NCBI GenBank assembly: GCA_965262365.1
Contig: OZ253541.1
Span: forward strand, 248,001 to 312,000
Length of the DNA stretch: 64,000 nt
Direction: 5' to 3'
Source of the DNA: UBA6522 sp965262365
GTDB taxonomy: Bacteria > Pseudomonadota > Gammaproteobacteria > Steroidobacterales > Rariloculaceae
The notes below the pieces were generated by a model. It worked only from the letters and a program-made list of their open reading frames with translations, was not told the origin of the DNA and did not search any database. A program made the translations under genes and the position numbers. Every line of letters starts with the position of its first letter. The first letter of the stretch is position 1. This document shows positions 50,877 through 59,631 of this stretch, in pieces.

Positions 50877-50926
50877 TAAAAACATTTTCTGTTATTAAAA
50901 TATAAGCGGACCGAGGCTACGAACTG

Positions 50927-53182
50927 ATGAAAAAACAAATCTATTTATTCTCTCCCCTGGTCTTCCTTTTTGTCCAAGTAGCATTCGGCCAAGAGAATAA
51001 TGATACATCGGATCAAGCAACTACCACTGTTCAGAAAAGCAGACTGAATAATTTCGTTGATTGGGCTACTTATCGTGGCGATCAGGAAGGAACCGGATAC
51101 TCTTCTCTAAGCCAAATTACAACCGAAAATGTTCAGTTATTGGAAGAAGTGTGGACCTATGACACGAGGGGTCTTGTCCGACCGGGGATGTCATCTAACC
51201 CGATTGTTATTGAAGGTGTGCTGTATTTTGCTGATTCCGAGTTAAATCTTGTTGCCTTGGATGCAGCAACCGGAGAAGAACTCTGGCTGTTTGATCCGTC
51301 TGAACACCATTCCAGAGGAGATAGTCTCTCCACAGGTATTATGAGAGGGGAGGTGTATTGGGAAGATGAGAATGGCAACAACGCAAGAATTTTCCATCTT
51401 ACAAGAGATCTTGTGTGGGCAGTTAACCCAGACGACGGCACCCTTATAGAGTCGTTTGGTAACGGCGGGCACATTGATTTAAAGGAAAACCATGTTTGGC
51501 CTGCTCACCTGCTAAATGACAAAATAAGGAACAGCTCACCTCCTGCAGTCTATGGTAACCATTTGATTTTGGATTCAAATGTTGCGGAAGGAAGAGAGGA
51601 ACCCCCTGGTAACATCAGATCTTTTAACACGATAACTGGGGAGTTTGAATGGAGATTTCACACCATTCCCATGGAAGGACAGCCCGGGCATGAGACGTGG
51701 GAGTGGGAAGATAATATGAATTATGGCGGCGCCAACTCATGGGGAGGATTTACTGTTGATGAAGAAAGAGGTTGGGTATTTGCCGCTACGGGTTCAGCCA
51801 CTGGTGGAATCCATGGTGGTGGTGGTGCGAGACCTGGCAAGAACCTCTTCTCGAATTCCGTTTTAGCCATTGATGCAGAGACTGGAGAATTGCAATGGCA
51901 TTTTCAAACGATTCACCATGATATTTGGGATTATGATATCGCTCCTGCACCGATGTTATCTACTATTACGCAAGATGGCATAGAACGAGATGTGGTCGTT
52001 CAGACAGGGAAACAGGGTAAAGTATTTGTATTTGATCGAGATACCGGAGAATCTCTATTTCCCATTGTAGAAAAACCGGTACCGACAGAAGCGCCACCCG
52101 GTGAAGTTGCTTATCCAACTCAACCATGGCCTTTAAAGCCTGACCCGCTTGTGAGAACGTCATTTCATGAGTCCGATTTAACCACTATCACACCCGAGTC
52201 TCACGCATCTGCACTGGAGCAATTTAAAAGACTGAGACCCGGACCGATGTATACACCTCCAAGTATAGAAGGAACGATCGTACAGCCCGGAATTCACGGA
52301 GGAAATGAATGGGGCGGTCCAGCTTTTGATCCGGAGACAAATATTGCCTACGTAAACGTAAATGACTTCCCATTTATACTAACGCTGGACCTCATACAAC
52401 CTGATCAAGTCGCAGATAGCACGGACCAGGGGAGAACAATATATAGTGCACAATGTGCGTTTTGTCATGGTGCTGATCGACAAGGAGGGACAGGTGGTCC
52501 TCTTGATAGTCTAGCGCTCAGTACTGATGAACTAATGGATGTCATTACACAAGGCAGAAACGCGATGCCGGCCTATCCGTTCTTTGAGGAAGAACAACTG
52601 GATAAAGTTGTGGCCTTTCTTCAAAGTGAACCTGGTGCAACAAATTCCACATCTGATATCGATTTAAATGGCGAAAATTTCACGTGGAGTGGAGGCGCCG
52701 GCGAATTACTTTGGACCACATCAACCCCACAATATGTACCTCAGTTAGAATATTTCACAGACCATATGGGGTATCATGCAATTAAACCACCATGGGGGAA
52801 ACTCGTTGCGGTAGATGTCGCAGAAGGTGCAATTAAATGGTCGGTCCCACTCGGAGAATATCCCGGGTTAGTAGAAATGGGGATTCGACATACCGGTGCT
52901 GAAAACTTCGGCGGAATGGCTGTTACGAAAGGAGGTTTGATTTTTATAGCAGCAACAGAAGATAACCGGTTCAGAGCATTTGATAAAACCAACGGCGTGC
53001 TCTTGTGGGAATTTGAGATGGATTCACCTGGCTTTTCGAGTCCCTCCACTTACGTAATTGATGGAAGACAATATGTTGTGATTGTAGCAGGCGGCGGCGG
53101 CGGTCGTTTTCGTTCGCCTGTAACACAGGATATTGGAAGGAGAGTTCATGCGTTTGCTCTGCCAGGATCAGAAGTTCAATAA
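50927..53182 (+). CDS. PQQ-type quinoprotein dehydrogenase with inserted cytochrome c domain
   Basis: 751 residues. A signal peptide ends AFGQ, a Bacteroidota-style cleavage. VDWATYRGDQEGTGYSSLSQIT and LEEVWTYDTRG open the propeller, and repeats AATGEELWLFDPS and AETGELQWHFQTIHHDIWDYD follow. A c-type haem site CAFCH (C510-H514) lies in an inserted domain at about 495-570. The propeller then closes with AGGGGGRFRSP and HAFALPG. It probably oxidises a sugar or alcohol in the periplasm and passes electrons through its own haem. PQQ biosynthesis genes are not in the window. A+T-rich like its neighbours. Confidence 0.88.
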   Translation: MKKQIYLFSPLVFLFVQVAFGQENNDTSDQATTTVQKSRLNNFVDWATYRGDQEGTGYSSLSQITTENVQLLEEVWTYDTRGLVRPGMSSNPIVIEGVLYFADSELNLVALDAATGEELWLFDPSEHHSRGDSLSTGIMRGEVYWEDENGNNARIFHLTRDLVWAVNPDDGTLIESFGNGGHIDLKENHVWPAHLLNDKIRNSSPPAVYGNHLILDSNVAEGREEPPGNIRSFNTITGEFEWRFHTIPMEGQPGHETWEWEDNMNYGGANSWGGFTVDEERGWVFAATGSATGGIHGGGGARPGKNLFSNSVLAIDAETGELQWHFQTIHHDIWDYDIAPAPMLSTITQDGIERDVVVQTGKQGKVFVFDRDTGESLFPIVEKPVPTEAPPGEVAYPTQPWPLKPDPLVRTSFHESDLTTITPESHASALEQFKRLRPGPMYTPPSIEGTIVQPGIHGGNEWGGPAFDPETNIAYVNVNDFPFILTLDLIQPDQVADSTDQGRTIYSAQCAFCHGADRQGGTGGPLDSLALSTDELMDVITQGRNAMPAYPFFEEEQLDKVVAFLQSEPGATNSTSDIDLNGENFTWSGGAGELLWTTSTPQYVPQLEYFTDHMGYHAIKPPWGKLVAVDVAEGAIKWSVPLGEYPGLVEMGIRHTGAENFGGMAVTKGGLIFIAATEDNRFRAFDKTNGVLLWEFEMDSPGFSSPSTYVIDGRQYVVIVAGGGGGRFRSPVTQDIGRRVHAFALPGSEVQ

Positions 53183-53264
53183 AGTCAGCGGGATGCTTGA
53201 ATATTGATTATTAAGTCGCGCCAAAACAAAGTACGCTGGCCGGTTCATATCGAGGGCCCAATAA

Positions 53265-54755
53265 ATGAATACGATTATAAATATGTTTAAAAAAATACTC
53301 CTCTCTGTTTTAGCGTTGGTTTTTTCTGGCAGCCTACTTCAATACGCCGGAGCGCAGAACACAGATCCATTGAAGATCTTGATGATTACCGGCGGGGGAC
53401 CCTGGCACGATTATGATACGCAAAAGGACCAGATTAGAGAGGGACTGTTGGAGCGTCTTTCGAACGTAGAAATTACGACTGATTATGAAGGTGCGGATAC
53501 GATTACAATGGAATCAACTGATTTCCATTTCTCCCGCCACTTGGAGGATGACTGGGCGGCGGAGTTTGACGTTGTCATCTACAATCACTGTAATCTTCAA
53601 GTAAAAGATGAAGCCTATGTAAAAGGAATCATCGCCGAGCACGTCAAGCATCAATTACCTGCCGTTATGCTCCACTGCCCCATCCATCTCTATCAATATG
53701 CGGAGGGCGATGGAGCGGATGCCTGGTGGGATTTTACCGGTGCTGTTTCATACGCCCACGAGAAGGAAAATCATCCCAATACCCCTACCTACACGATCGA
53801 GGTTCTGGAGCCGGATCACCCGATCATGAATAACTATCCTCGTTCCTGGCGGACGCCTGCAGGCGAGTTGTATCTAATCATTGATTTACATGATAATGCC
53901 ATTCCGTTGTCTCACGCCTATTCGGTGGAGACACACGCCTATACTGAAACGGCCTGGATACACGAATACCAGGGCATTCGGATTTTCACCAGTTCACTGG
54001 GGCATCATAATGCTTCGATGGGCTCGGATGTGAATTTGAATCTTGTTGCATCGGGCGTGCTTTGGGCGGCAGGAAAACTTGAAGAAGATGGTTCGCCAGC
54101 CCCGGGGTATGAAGGAGAACGTGGACTTGGGTGGATCTCTCTGTGGGATGATACGCTCAACGGTTGGATTGAAAGTGGCGGTGTCGTGGATTGGACGTCT
54201 GCTAATTGGTATGGCCGACTAGATAGAGAAATGGTCTGGCCGACCGTGGACAATACCTCGATCGGAGAATCGTTCCGACTTGACGGCGACACTCTAATTG
54301 TCGAGGGAGGTCAGAGAAATCTGTTCTATGACGGTTGGATCGCTGGTGGATATTTCAAGAATTTTGAATTCAAGGTTGATGTCTATACCCATCCTGGGTC
54401 GGCTTCAGGGGTCTATTTTCATACCCGTTACGAAGAGGAGGGACCTCCTGCCGTTGGTTATGAAGCTCAGATTAACGCCAGCCGCGCCGGTGAGAGCAAG
54501 ACCGGCAGCTTGGTTGGGGCAGGCGAGGTGGAGACTGCCCCACACGGCGATAACGAATGGTTCAGCTACTACATCAAGGTTGACGGCAAGAATGTAACGG
54601 TAAAGGTGAATGATGAGACAGTCAACGAATTCACCGAACCTGCAGATGTAGATGGACCGGCCAGTCTCCGCCGGGGCACGATCGGCCTGGAGTCCGTGGG
54701 CTCCGACAGCCGTGTTGACTTTCGCAATCCGATGATTCGTCTATTGCCTGATTAA
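53265..54755 (+). CDS. ThuA-DUF1080 fusion protein, first copy
   Basis: 496 residues. A signal peptide ends YAGAQ. The ThuA-like (GATase1-fold) domain covers about 36-285, with ILMITGGGPWHDYDTQ, AVMLHCPIH and RIFTSSLGHHNASMG. A DUF1080 (3-keto-disaccharide hydrolase, concanavalin-like) domain covers about 295-496, with GWISLWDDTLNGWIES, FEFKVDVYTHPGSASGVYFHTRYEE and GTIGLESVGSDSRVDFRNPMIRLL. DUF1080 proteins act on 3-keto-glycosides in known cases. The ThuA role is less clear. Exported. It is followed by a near-duplicate. Confidence 0.88.
   Translation: MNTIINMFKKILLSVLALVFSGSLLQYAGAQNTDPLKILMITGGGPWHDYDTQKDQIREGLLERLSNVEITTDYEGADTITMESTDFHFSRHLEDDWAAEFDVVIYNHCNLQVKDEAYVKGIIAEHVKHQLPAVMLHCPIHLYQYAEGDGADAWWDFTGAVSYAHEKENHPNTPTYTIEVLEPDHPIMNNYPRSWRTPAGELYLIIDLHDNAIPLSHAYSVETHAYTETAWIHEYQGIRIFTSSLGHHNASMGSDVNLNLVASGVLWAAGKLEEDGSPAPGYEGERGLGWISLWDDTLNGWIESGGVVDWTSANWYGRLDREMVWPTVDNTSIGESFRLDGDTLIVEGGQRNLFYDGWIAGGYFKNFEFKVDVYTHPGSASGVYFHTRYEEEGPPAVGYEAQINASRAGESKTGSLVGAGEVETAPHGDNEWFSYYIKVDGKNVTVKVNDETVNEFTEPADVDGPASLRRGTIGLESVGSDSRVDFRNPMIRLLPD
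53266..53400 (+). repeat. Long repeat A (5' end of ThuA gene 1), partner at 54937-55075
   Basis: The signal-peptide region of the two tandem genes differs at only a few positions, including a shared block that starts ggttttttctggcagcct. The following ThuA segments are much more divergent. Confidence 0.75.
54361..54750 (+). repeat. Long repeat B (3' end of ThuA gene 1), partner at 56053-56442
   Basis: About 390 bp offset by 1692 bp, almost identical between the two genes and encoding most of the DUF1080 domain. The identity ends at the stop codons. Confidence 0.8.
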
Positions 54756-54935
54756 TAATCAGGGCTCCTCCGCAGAATCTGTGGGTAGTTCGAGAATAGA
54801 TTCGGCGAAGAACTGATTGGTAAAAAGGGGTTGGAGAGGCATCCCGGCCTCGAGCCTGAGAAGATAAAGGTGCAAGCCATTTATCAATACAAAGATGTGA
54901 CTCAATCTACGAGATATAAATCGAGGGTCCAATTG

Positions 54936-56453
54936 ATGAATACGACTACAAATGTTTTTAAGAAGATACTCCTTTCTATTTTAACGTTGGTTTTTTCTGG
55001 CAGCCTGCTTCAATACGCCGGAGCGCAGAACACAGATCCATTGAAAGTCTTGATGATTACCGGTGGGGGGCCTTTTCACGACTACTATACCCAAACGAGA
55101 CAGCTTGAAGAGGGGCTGACCGATCGCATCGGTAATATCGAGTTTACCATTGACCATAACGAGGGTGAAAGCATACAGGATATGCAGTTCAAGTTTGAAA
55201 GCCTGTTAACCGATGAGTGGGCGCGGCAATTTGATCTGGTGTTATACAATAACTGTAATCTTGATATGGGCGATGCTGAACATGTTGAACAGATCATGAC
55301 TGCCCATGCCGAGCACCAGGTACCTGCCGTACTGCTGCACTGCCCGATGCACCTGCATCGGACTACTACCCCGGTATGGTACGACTTTACCGGAGCCGTC
55401 TCCTATCAGCATGAAGTTGTTCGTGTCCCTTTTACGGTAGAAGCGCTCGAACCGAATCATCCGATTATGGCCAATTTCCCCGGGACCTGGCGGACTCCCG
55501 AAGGGGAGCTGTATATGCCTATCGAGTTAAAAGATAATGCTACCCCGCTGGCACGTGGCTACAGCGTCGAAGCCGCTGAATTTTTTCCTATAGCCTGGAC
55601 CCACGAATACGAAGGGGTTCGCGTGTTCAGCAGCACGCTGGGTCACCACAATGCGACCATGGGCTCGGATGTGAACTTGAATTTGGCAGCGGCCGGCCTG
55701 CTGTGGGCAGCCGGTAACCTTGACGACAATGGGCGCCCGTCGGAAGGATATTCAGGCGAGCGGGGACTGGGATGGACCTCCCTGTGGGAAGGAGACACGC
55801 TGAACGGCTGGCGTGCCAGCAAGACGACGAACTGGGCTGAAATGAGATGGTTTGAAGGAGAGGCTGTCTGGCCCACGAAAGAGAACATGGGTACCGAGTC
55901 CTTTAAACTTATCCCCAATGAGGCCGCACGTTTGTTGCGCAGCCCAAAGCATGCCGAACTCGTCAACGACGTGGCTTCAAATGCCATTGTTGTCGAGGGT
56001 CCGCAGAGCTACCTGTTCTATGCAGGGCCCATTGACGGCGGTGATTTTAGAAATTTTGAATTCAAGGTTGATGTCTATACCTATCCTGGGTCAGCTTCAG
56101 GGGTCTATTTTCATACCCGTTACAAAGAGGAGGGACCTCCTACGTTTGGTTATGAAGCTCAGATTAACGCCAGCCGGGCCGGTGAGAGCAAGACCGGCAG
56201 CCTGGTTGGGGCAAGCGAGGTGGAGACTGCCCCACACGGCGATAACGAATGGTTCAGCTACTACATCAAGGTTGACGGCAAGACAGTAACGGTAAAAGTG
56301 AATGGTGAGACAGTCAACGAATTCACCGAACCTGCAGATGTAGACGGACCGGCCAGTCTCCACCGGGGCACGATCGGCCTGGAGTCCGTGGGCTCCGACA
56401 GCCGTGTTGACTTTCGGAATCCGATGATTCGTCTATTGCCGGATAATAATTAG
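54936..56453 (+). CDS. ThuA-DUF1080 fusion protein, second copy
   Basis: About 505 residues from ATG 54936, aligned with the start of the first copy. The upstream in-frame extension lacks a signal. It has the same plan: signal peptide ending YAGAQ, ThuA domain (VLMITGGGPFHDYYTQ, AVLLHCPMH, RVFSSTLGHHNATMG), then DUF1080 (GWTSLWEGDTLNGWRASK, FEFKVDVYTYPGSASGVYFHTRYKE). Compared with the first copy it has an insert (PKHAELVNDVASN) in the DUF1080 start. Its first 130 bp and last 390 bp are nearly identical to copy 1, while the middle is clearly diverged. Confidence 0.88.
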   Translation: MNTTTNVFKKILLSILTLVFSGSLLQYAGAQNTDPLKVLMITGGGPFHDYYTQTRQLEEGLTDRIGNIEFTIDHNEGESIQDMQFKFESLLTDEWARQFDLVLYNNCNLDMGDAEHVEQIMTAHAEHQVPAVLLHCPMHLHRTTTPVWYDFTGAVSYQHEVVRVPFTVEALEPNHPIMANFPGTWRTPEGELYMPIELKDNATPLARGYSVEAAEFFPIAWTHEYEGVRVFSSTLGHHNATMGSDVNLNLAAAGLLWAAGNLDDNGRPSEGYSGERGLGWTSLWEGDTLNGWRASKTTNWAEMRWFEGEAVWPTKENMGTESFKLIPNEAARLLRSPKHAELVNDVASNAIVVEGPQSYLFYAGPIDGGDFRNFEFKVDVYTYPGSASGVYFHTRYKEEGPPTFGYEAQINASRAGESKTGSLVGASEVETAPHGDNEWFSYYIKVDGKTVTVKVNGETVNEFTEPADVDGPASLHRGTIGLESVGSDSRVDFRNPMIRLLPDNN

Positions 56454-56460
56454 AATTAGA

Positions 56461-56662
56461 GAAGGTTACACGACGACGCCGATCGCGGTCGGCGAGGTAT
56501 TCAACTCAATCTGGAACTGCATGCAGCTTATCGAAGAGCATGCTCATCGACTATATTCGCACCTCTGTCGTGCACGCGGGCGGTGTCACGCACCTGCGGC
56601 GCATCGCGGCAGCTGTGTTCCCGCATGCGTATCGCATTGCAGACGGCATGCTGCACCCGTGA
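56461..56662 (+). pseudogene. ManD/RspA-type dehydratase fragment
   Basis: The first frame reads GYTTTPIAVGEVFNSIWNCMQLIEE. After a one-base insertion near 56540 a second frame gives LIDYIRTSVVHAGGVTHLRRIAA. Together they match the D-mannonate dehydratase (enolase superfamily) barrel segment. Both ends are missing, and there is no start. It lies just upstream of xylB, so a sugar-acid dehydratase gene was lost from this locus. Confidence 0.75.
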
Positions 56663-56731
56663 ATTCCTACGGCGCACGCTCCTAGAAGACGGCAGCATGT
56701 TCGACTGGTAACGGGAGCAAGACGACACACG

Positions 56732-58243
56732 ATGGACACGACACTCGGCATAGATCTCGGCACACAAGGCCTGAAAGTTGTTTTCTATGACTACAAGGCT
56801 CGTGAAGTCGTCGCCTCGGCATCCGCGCCGCTCGAAGTAATGCGCGATACAACCGGTCGGGCCGAACAGGAAGCGAGCTGGTGGCTGGTGGCATTGAAAC
56901 AGGCACTGCAGCAGGTCAGCGCAAGCGTTCGCATGTCGGTGCGCGCGGTTGCGGTTTCCGGGCAGCAGCATGGTTTCGTGCCGATAGATGGCAATGGCGA
57001 GGTCCTGCACGCGGTAAAACTGTGGTGCGATACGTCGACGCAGCAGGAAGCGGACGAGATCATGGAGGAATGCGGCGGCCGTGAGCGCTGCATCGAGCTC
57101 GCCGGAAACCCGGTGCTGACCGGCTACACCGCCCCGAAGATTCGCTGGCTGCGGAAGCATCATCCGCGCAAGTACCGAAACATGGCGCAGGTGCTGCTGC
57201 CGCACGACTACCTGAATTTCGTCATGACGGGCCGCGCGATAATGGAGTACGGTGACGCATCGGGCACGGCGTTACTCGACGTGCGGAATCGCCGCTGGAG
57301 CCGTGAGCTGCTGCGAGTCGTCGAGCCGTCGCGGGACCTGGCCAACTGCCTGCCGGAGCTGGTTGAACCCGGGGAAGTCATCGGGCATACCGCGGCTCTG
57401 TTCTCACAGGAGTTCGGCCTGCCCGCCGGTATCCCGGTGGCACCGGGCGGCGGCGACAACATGATGGCAGCGATCGGCACCGGCAACGTCGTGCCGGGCC
57501 GGCTGACGATGAGCCTTGGCACGTCAGGTACGCTGTTTGCTTACGCAGATCGGCCGATTGTCGACCCGCAAGGCAATATCGCGGCGTTTTGCAGCTCCAC
57601 CGGCGGATGGCTGCCCCTCCTTTGCACAATGAACTGCACGCTCGCCACCGAGTTGATGAAGCGGCCGCTGGCCATCGACAACGCCGGCTTCGACGCAGCC
57701 ATCGACGCCGTACCGGCCGCTTCCGGCGGTCTGATTGTCCTGCCGTTTTTCACCGGCGAACGTACACCGAACCTGCCGCGCGCCAGCGCGAGCGTGCTGG
57801 GGCTCAACCCGGAAAACTGCGAGAAAGGACACCTGTTGCGGGCGACTGTTGAAGGTGCAACCTACGGGCTGCGCTTCGGACTCGACGAACTGCGCCGGCT
57901 GGGCATCGAGTCATCGGAAATTGTGCTGACCGGAGGCGGCGCCAACAGTCGAGCCTGGCGCCAGATCGTGGCCGATATCTGCCGGCTGCCGGTCGTACGG
58001 CTCGCGCAGGACGAAGGCGCCTCGTTCGGTGCTGCGCTGCATGCACTGTGGGTACTGGAACGCCAGCATGATTCCGGGCGCGGCATCGGCGAGGTAACCC
58101 GCGAGCACATCGTGCAGCGGCCGGGTCTCGCCTGCACGCCCGACGAAACCACATCCGATCGTTACGCTGACGGCTACGCGGCCTACCGGCGCGCGGTTGC
58201 GGGCGTGGCGCCATTATTCGAAACAGACGGAGCAAGACCATGA
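56732..58243 (+). CDS. xylB: Xylulokinase
   Basis: 503 residues. GIDLGTQGLKVVFYD is the FGGY N-terminal phosphate loop. AVSGQQHGFVPID and KLWCDTST are xylulokinase substrate-side motifs. PGGGDNMMAAIGTG, SLGTSGTLFA and the second signature EIVLTGGGANSRAWRQIVADICRLPV follow. It phosphorylates D-xylulose to xylulose 5-phosphate. Its stop overlaps xylA by ATGA, so kinase and isomerase are co-translated, in the order xylB-xylA. GC-rich, unlike the block to its left. Confidence 0.95.
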   Translation: MDTTLGIDLGTQGLKVVFYDYKAREVVASASAPLEVMRDTTGRAEQEASWWLVALKQALQQVSASVRMSVRAVAVSGQQHGFVPIDGNGEVLHAVKLWCDTSTQQEADEIMEECGGRERCIELAGNPVLTGYTAPKIRWLRKHHPRKYRNMAQVLLPHDYLNFVMTGRAIMEYGDASGTALLDVRNRRWSRELLRVVEPSRDLANCLPELVEPGEVIGHTAALFSQEFGLPAGIPVAPGGGDNMMAAIGTGNVVPGRLTMSLGTSGTLFAYADRPIVDPQGNIAAFCSSTGGWLPLLCTMNCTLATELMKRPLAIDNAGFDAAIDAVPAASGGLIVLPFFTGERTPNLPRASASVLGLNPENCEKGHLLRATVEGATYGLRFGLDELRRLGIESSEIVLTGGGANSRAWRQIVADICRLPVVRLAQDEGASFGAALHALWVLERQHDSGRGIGEVTREHIVQRPGLACTPDETTSDRYADGYAAYRRAVAGVAPLFETDGARP

Positions 58244-59589
58244 GTGCGCGACCCTGGATTGGCAACCGCGAGTACTTTCCCGGCATTTCACGTATACAGT
58301 ACGAAGGCCCGGAGTCCGATAACCACCTGGCATTCAAGGCCTACGATGCGGATCGCGTGGTCGGCAACAAGACCATGTGCGAGCATCTGCGTTTTTCCGT
58401 CTGCTACTGGCACACGTTTTGCGCTGACGGTGCCGATCCCTTTGGTCCCGGCACGCGCCCCCACCCCTGGAAAGAGAGTACCGACCGGATCGAGGCGGCA
58501 GAAGAAAGGCTTGACGCTGCGTTTGAGTTTTTCAGCAAGATGACGGTGCCCTACTTTTGCTTTCACGATCGCGACCTGGCTCCCGAAGGCGCGAGCGTTA
58601 CCGAAAGCGAGAAAAACCTGCAGCACCTGGTCGGGCGTGTCAAAGCACGGCAAAAGGAAACCGGAATCCGGTTGCTGTGGGGCACTGCGAACCTGTTCTC
58701 GCACCCGCGTTACATGAACGGTGCATCGACCAACCCGGATTTCGATGTCGTCGCGCAGGCGGGGGCCCAGGTCAAGGCAGCGCTGGATGCGACGGTCGAA
58801 CTCGGCGGCGAGAACTATGTGTTCTGGGGTGGTCGCGAAGGGTATTCCACACTGTTCAACACCGATACCGGCCGCGAGCTGGAACACATGGCGAGGTTCC
58901 TTGGCATGGCCCGCGACTACGGCCGCTCGATCGGCTTTAACGGCACGTTCCTGATCGAGCCCAAGCCGATGGAGCCCATGTACCACCAGTACGACTTCGA
59001 CGCCCAGACCGTCATCGGCTTTCTCCGGCAATACGGACTTGCCGACGATTTCAAGGTCAACGTGGAAGCCAATCACGCCACGCTGGCGGGCCACTCATTC
59101 GCTCACGAGCTCAGAATGTGTGCGAATGCCGGCTTGCTTGGCTCGATCGACGCCAATCGCGGCAATCCCCAGAACGGCTGGGATACGGACCAGTTCCCGG
59201 CCGACCTTTACGACACGGTGCAGGCGATGCTTATCGTACTGGAAGACGGTGGCTTCAAGACCGGCGGACTGAACTTTGACGCGAAAGTCCGACGTGAATC
59301 GACCGACCTGGAAGACCTGTTTATCGCGCATATCGGCGGTATGGACTCATTTGCACGCGGCCTGCTCATCGCCCACGAGATCCTCGAGAAGTCCTCGCTG
59401 GCTGATTCTCGCCGCGAGCGCTATGCCAGTTTCGACAACGGACAGGGCCAGGCATTTGCCAAAGGCCGGTTATCCCTCGAGGATCTCCGCGAACATGCCG
59501 CTAAACAGGGTGAGCCGCGCAAGCAAAGCGGCCGGCAGGAATGGGTCGAAAACGTCATTAATGACTTCATATTTCGGGTGAAGCCCTGA
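58240..59589 (+). CDS. xylA: Xylose isomerase
   Basis: 449 residues, type II length. YFCFHDRDLAPEG contains the catalytic His-Asp pair, and NYVFWGGREGYSTLFNTD is the xylose isomerase signature. FLIEPKPMEPMYHQYDFD and KVNVEANHATLAGHSF hold the metal-binding Glu and His, and FKTGGLNFDAKVRRES the remaining Asp. It interconverts D-xylose and D-xylulose using divalent metal. It lies between xylB and galM. Confidence 0.97.
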   Translation: MSARPWIGNREYFPGISRIQYEGPESDNHLAFKAYDADRVVGNKTMCEHLRFSVCYWHTFCADGADPFGPGTRPHPWKESTDRIEAAEERLDAAFEFFSKMTVPYFCFHDRDLAPEGASVTESEKNLQHLVGRVKARQKETGIRLLWGTANLFSHPRYMNGASTNPDFDVVAQAGAQVKAALDATVELGGENYVFWGGREGYSTLFNTDTGRELEHMARFLGMARDYGRSIGFNGTFLIEPKPMEPMYHQYDFDAQTVIGFLRQYGLADDFKVNVEANHATLAGHSFAHELRMCANAGLLGSIDANRGNPQNGWDTDQFPADLYDTVQAMLIVLEDGGFKTGGLNFDAKVRRESTDLEDLFIAHIGGMDSFARGLLIAHEILEKSSLADSRRERYASFDNGQGQAFAKGRLSLEDLREHAAKQGEPRKQSGRQEWVENVINDFIFRVKP

Positions 59590-59631
59590 GCGTCTCGTGA
59601 GCGGGCATCGCAATCTGTACAGGCACCCCCG

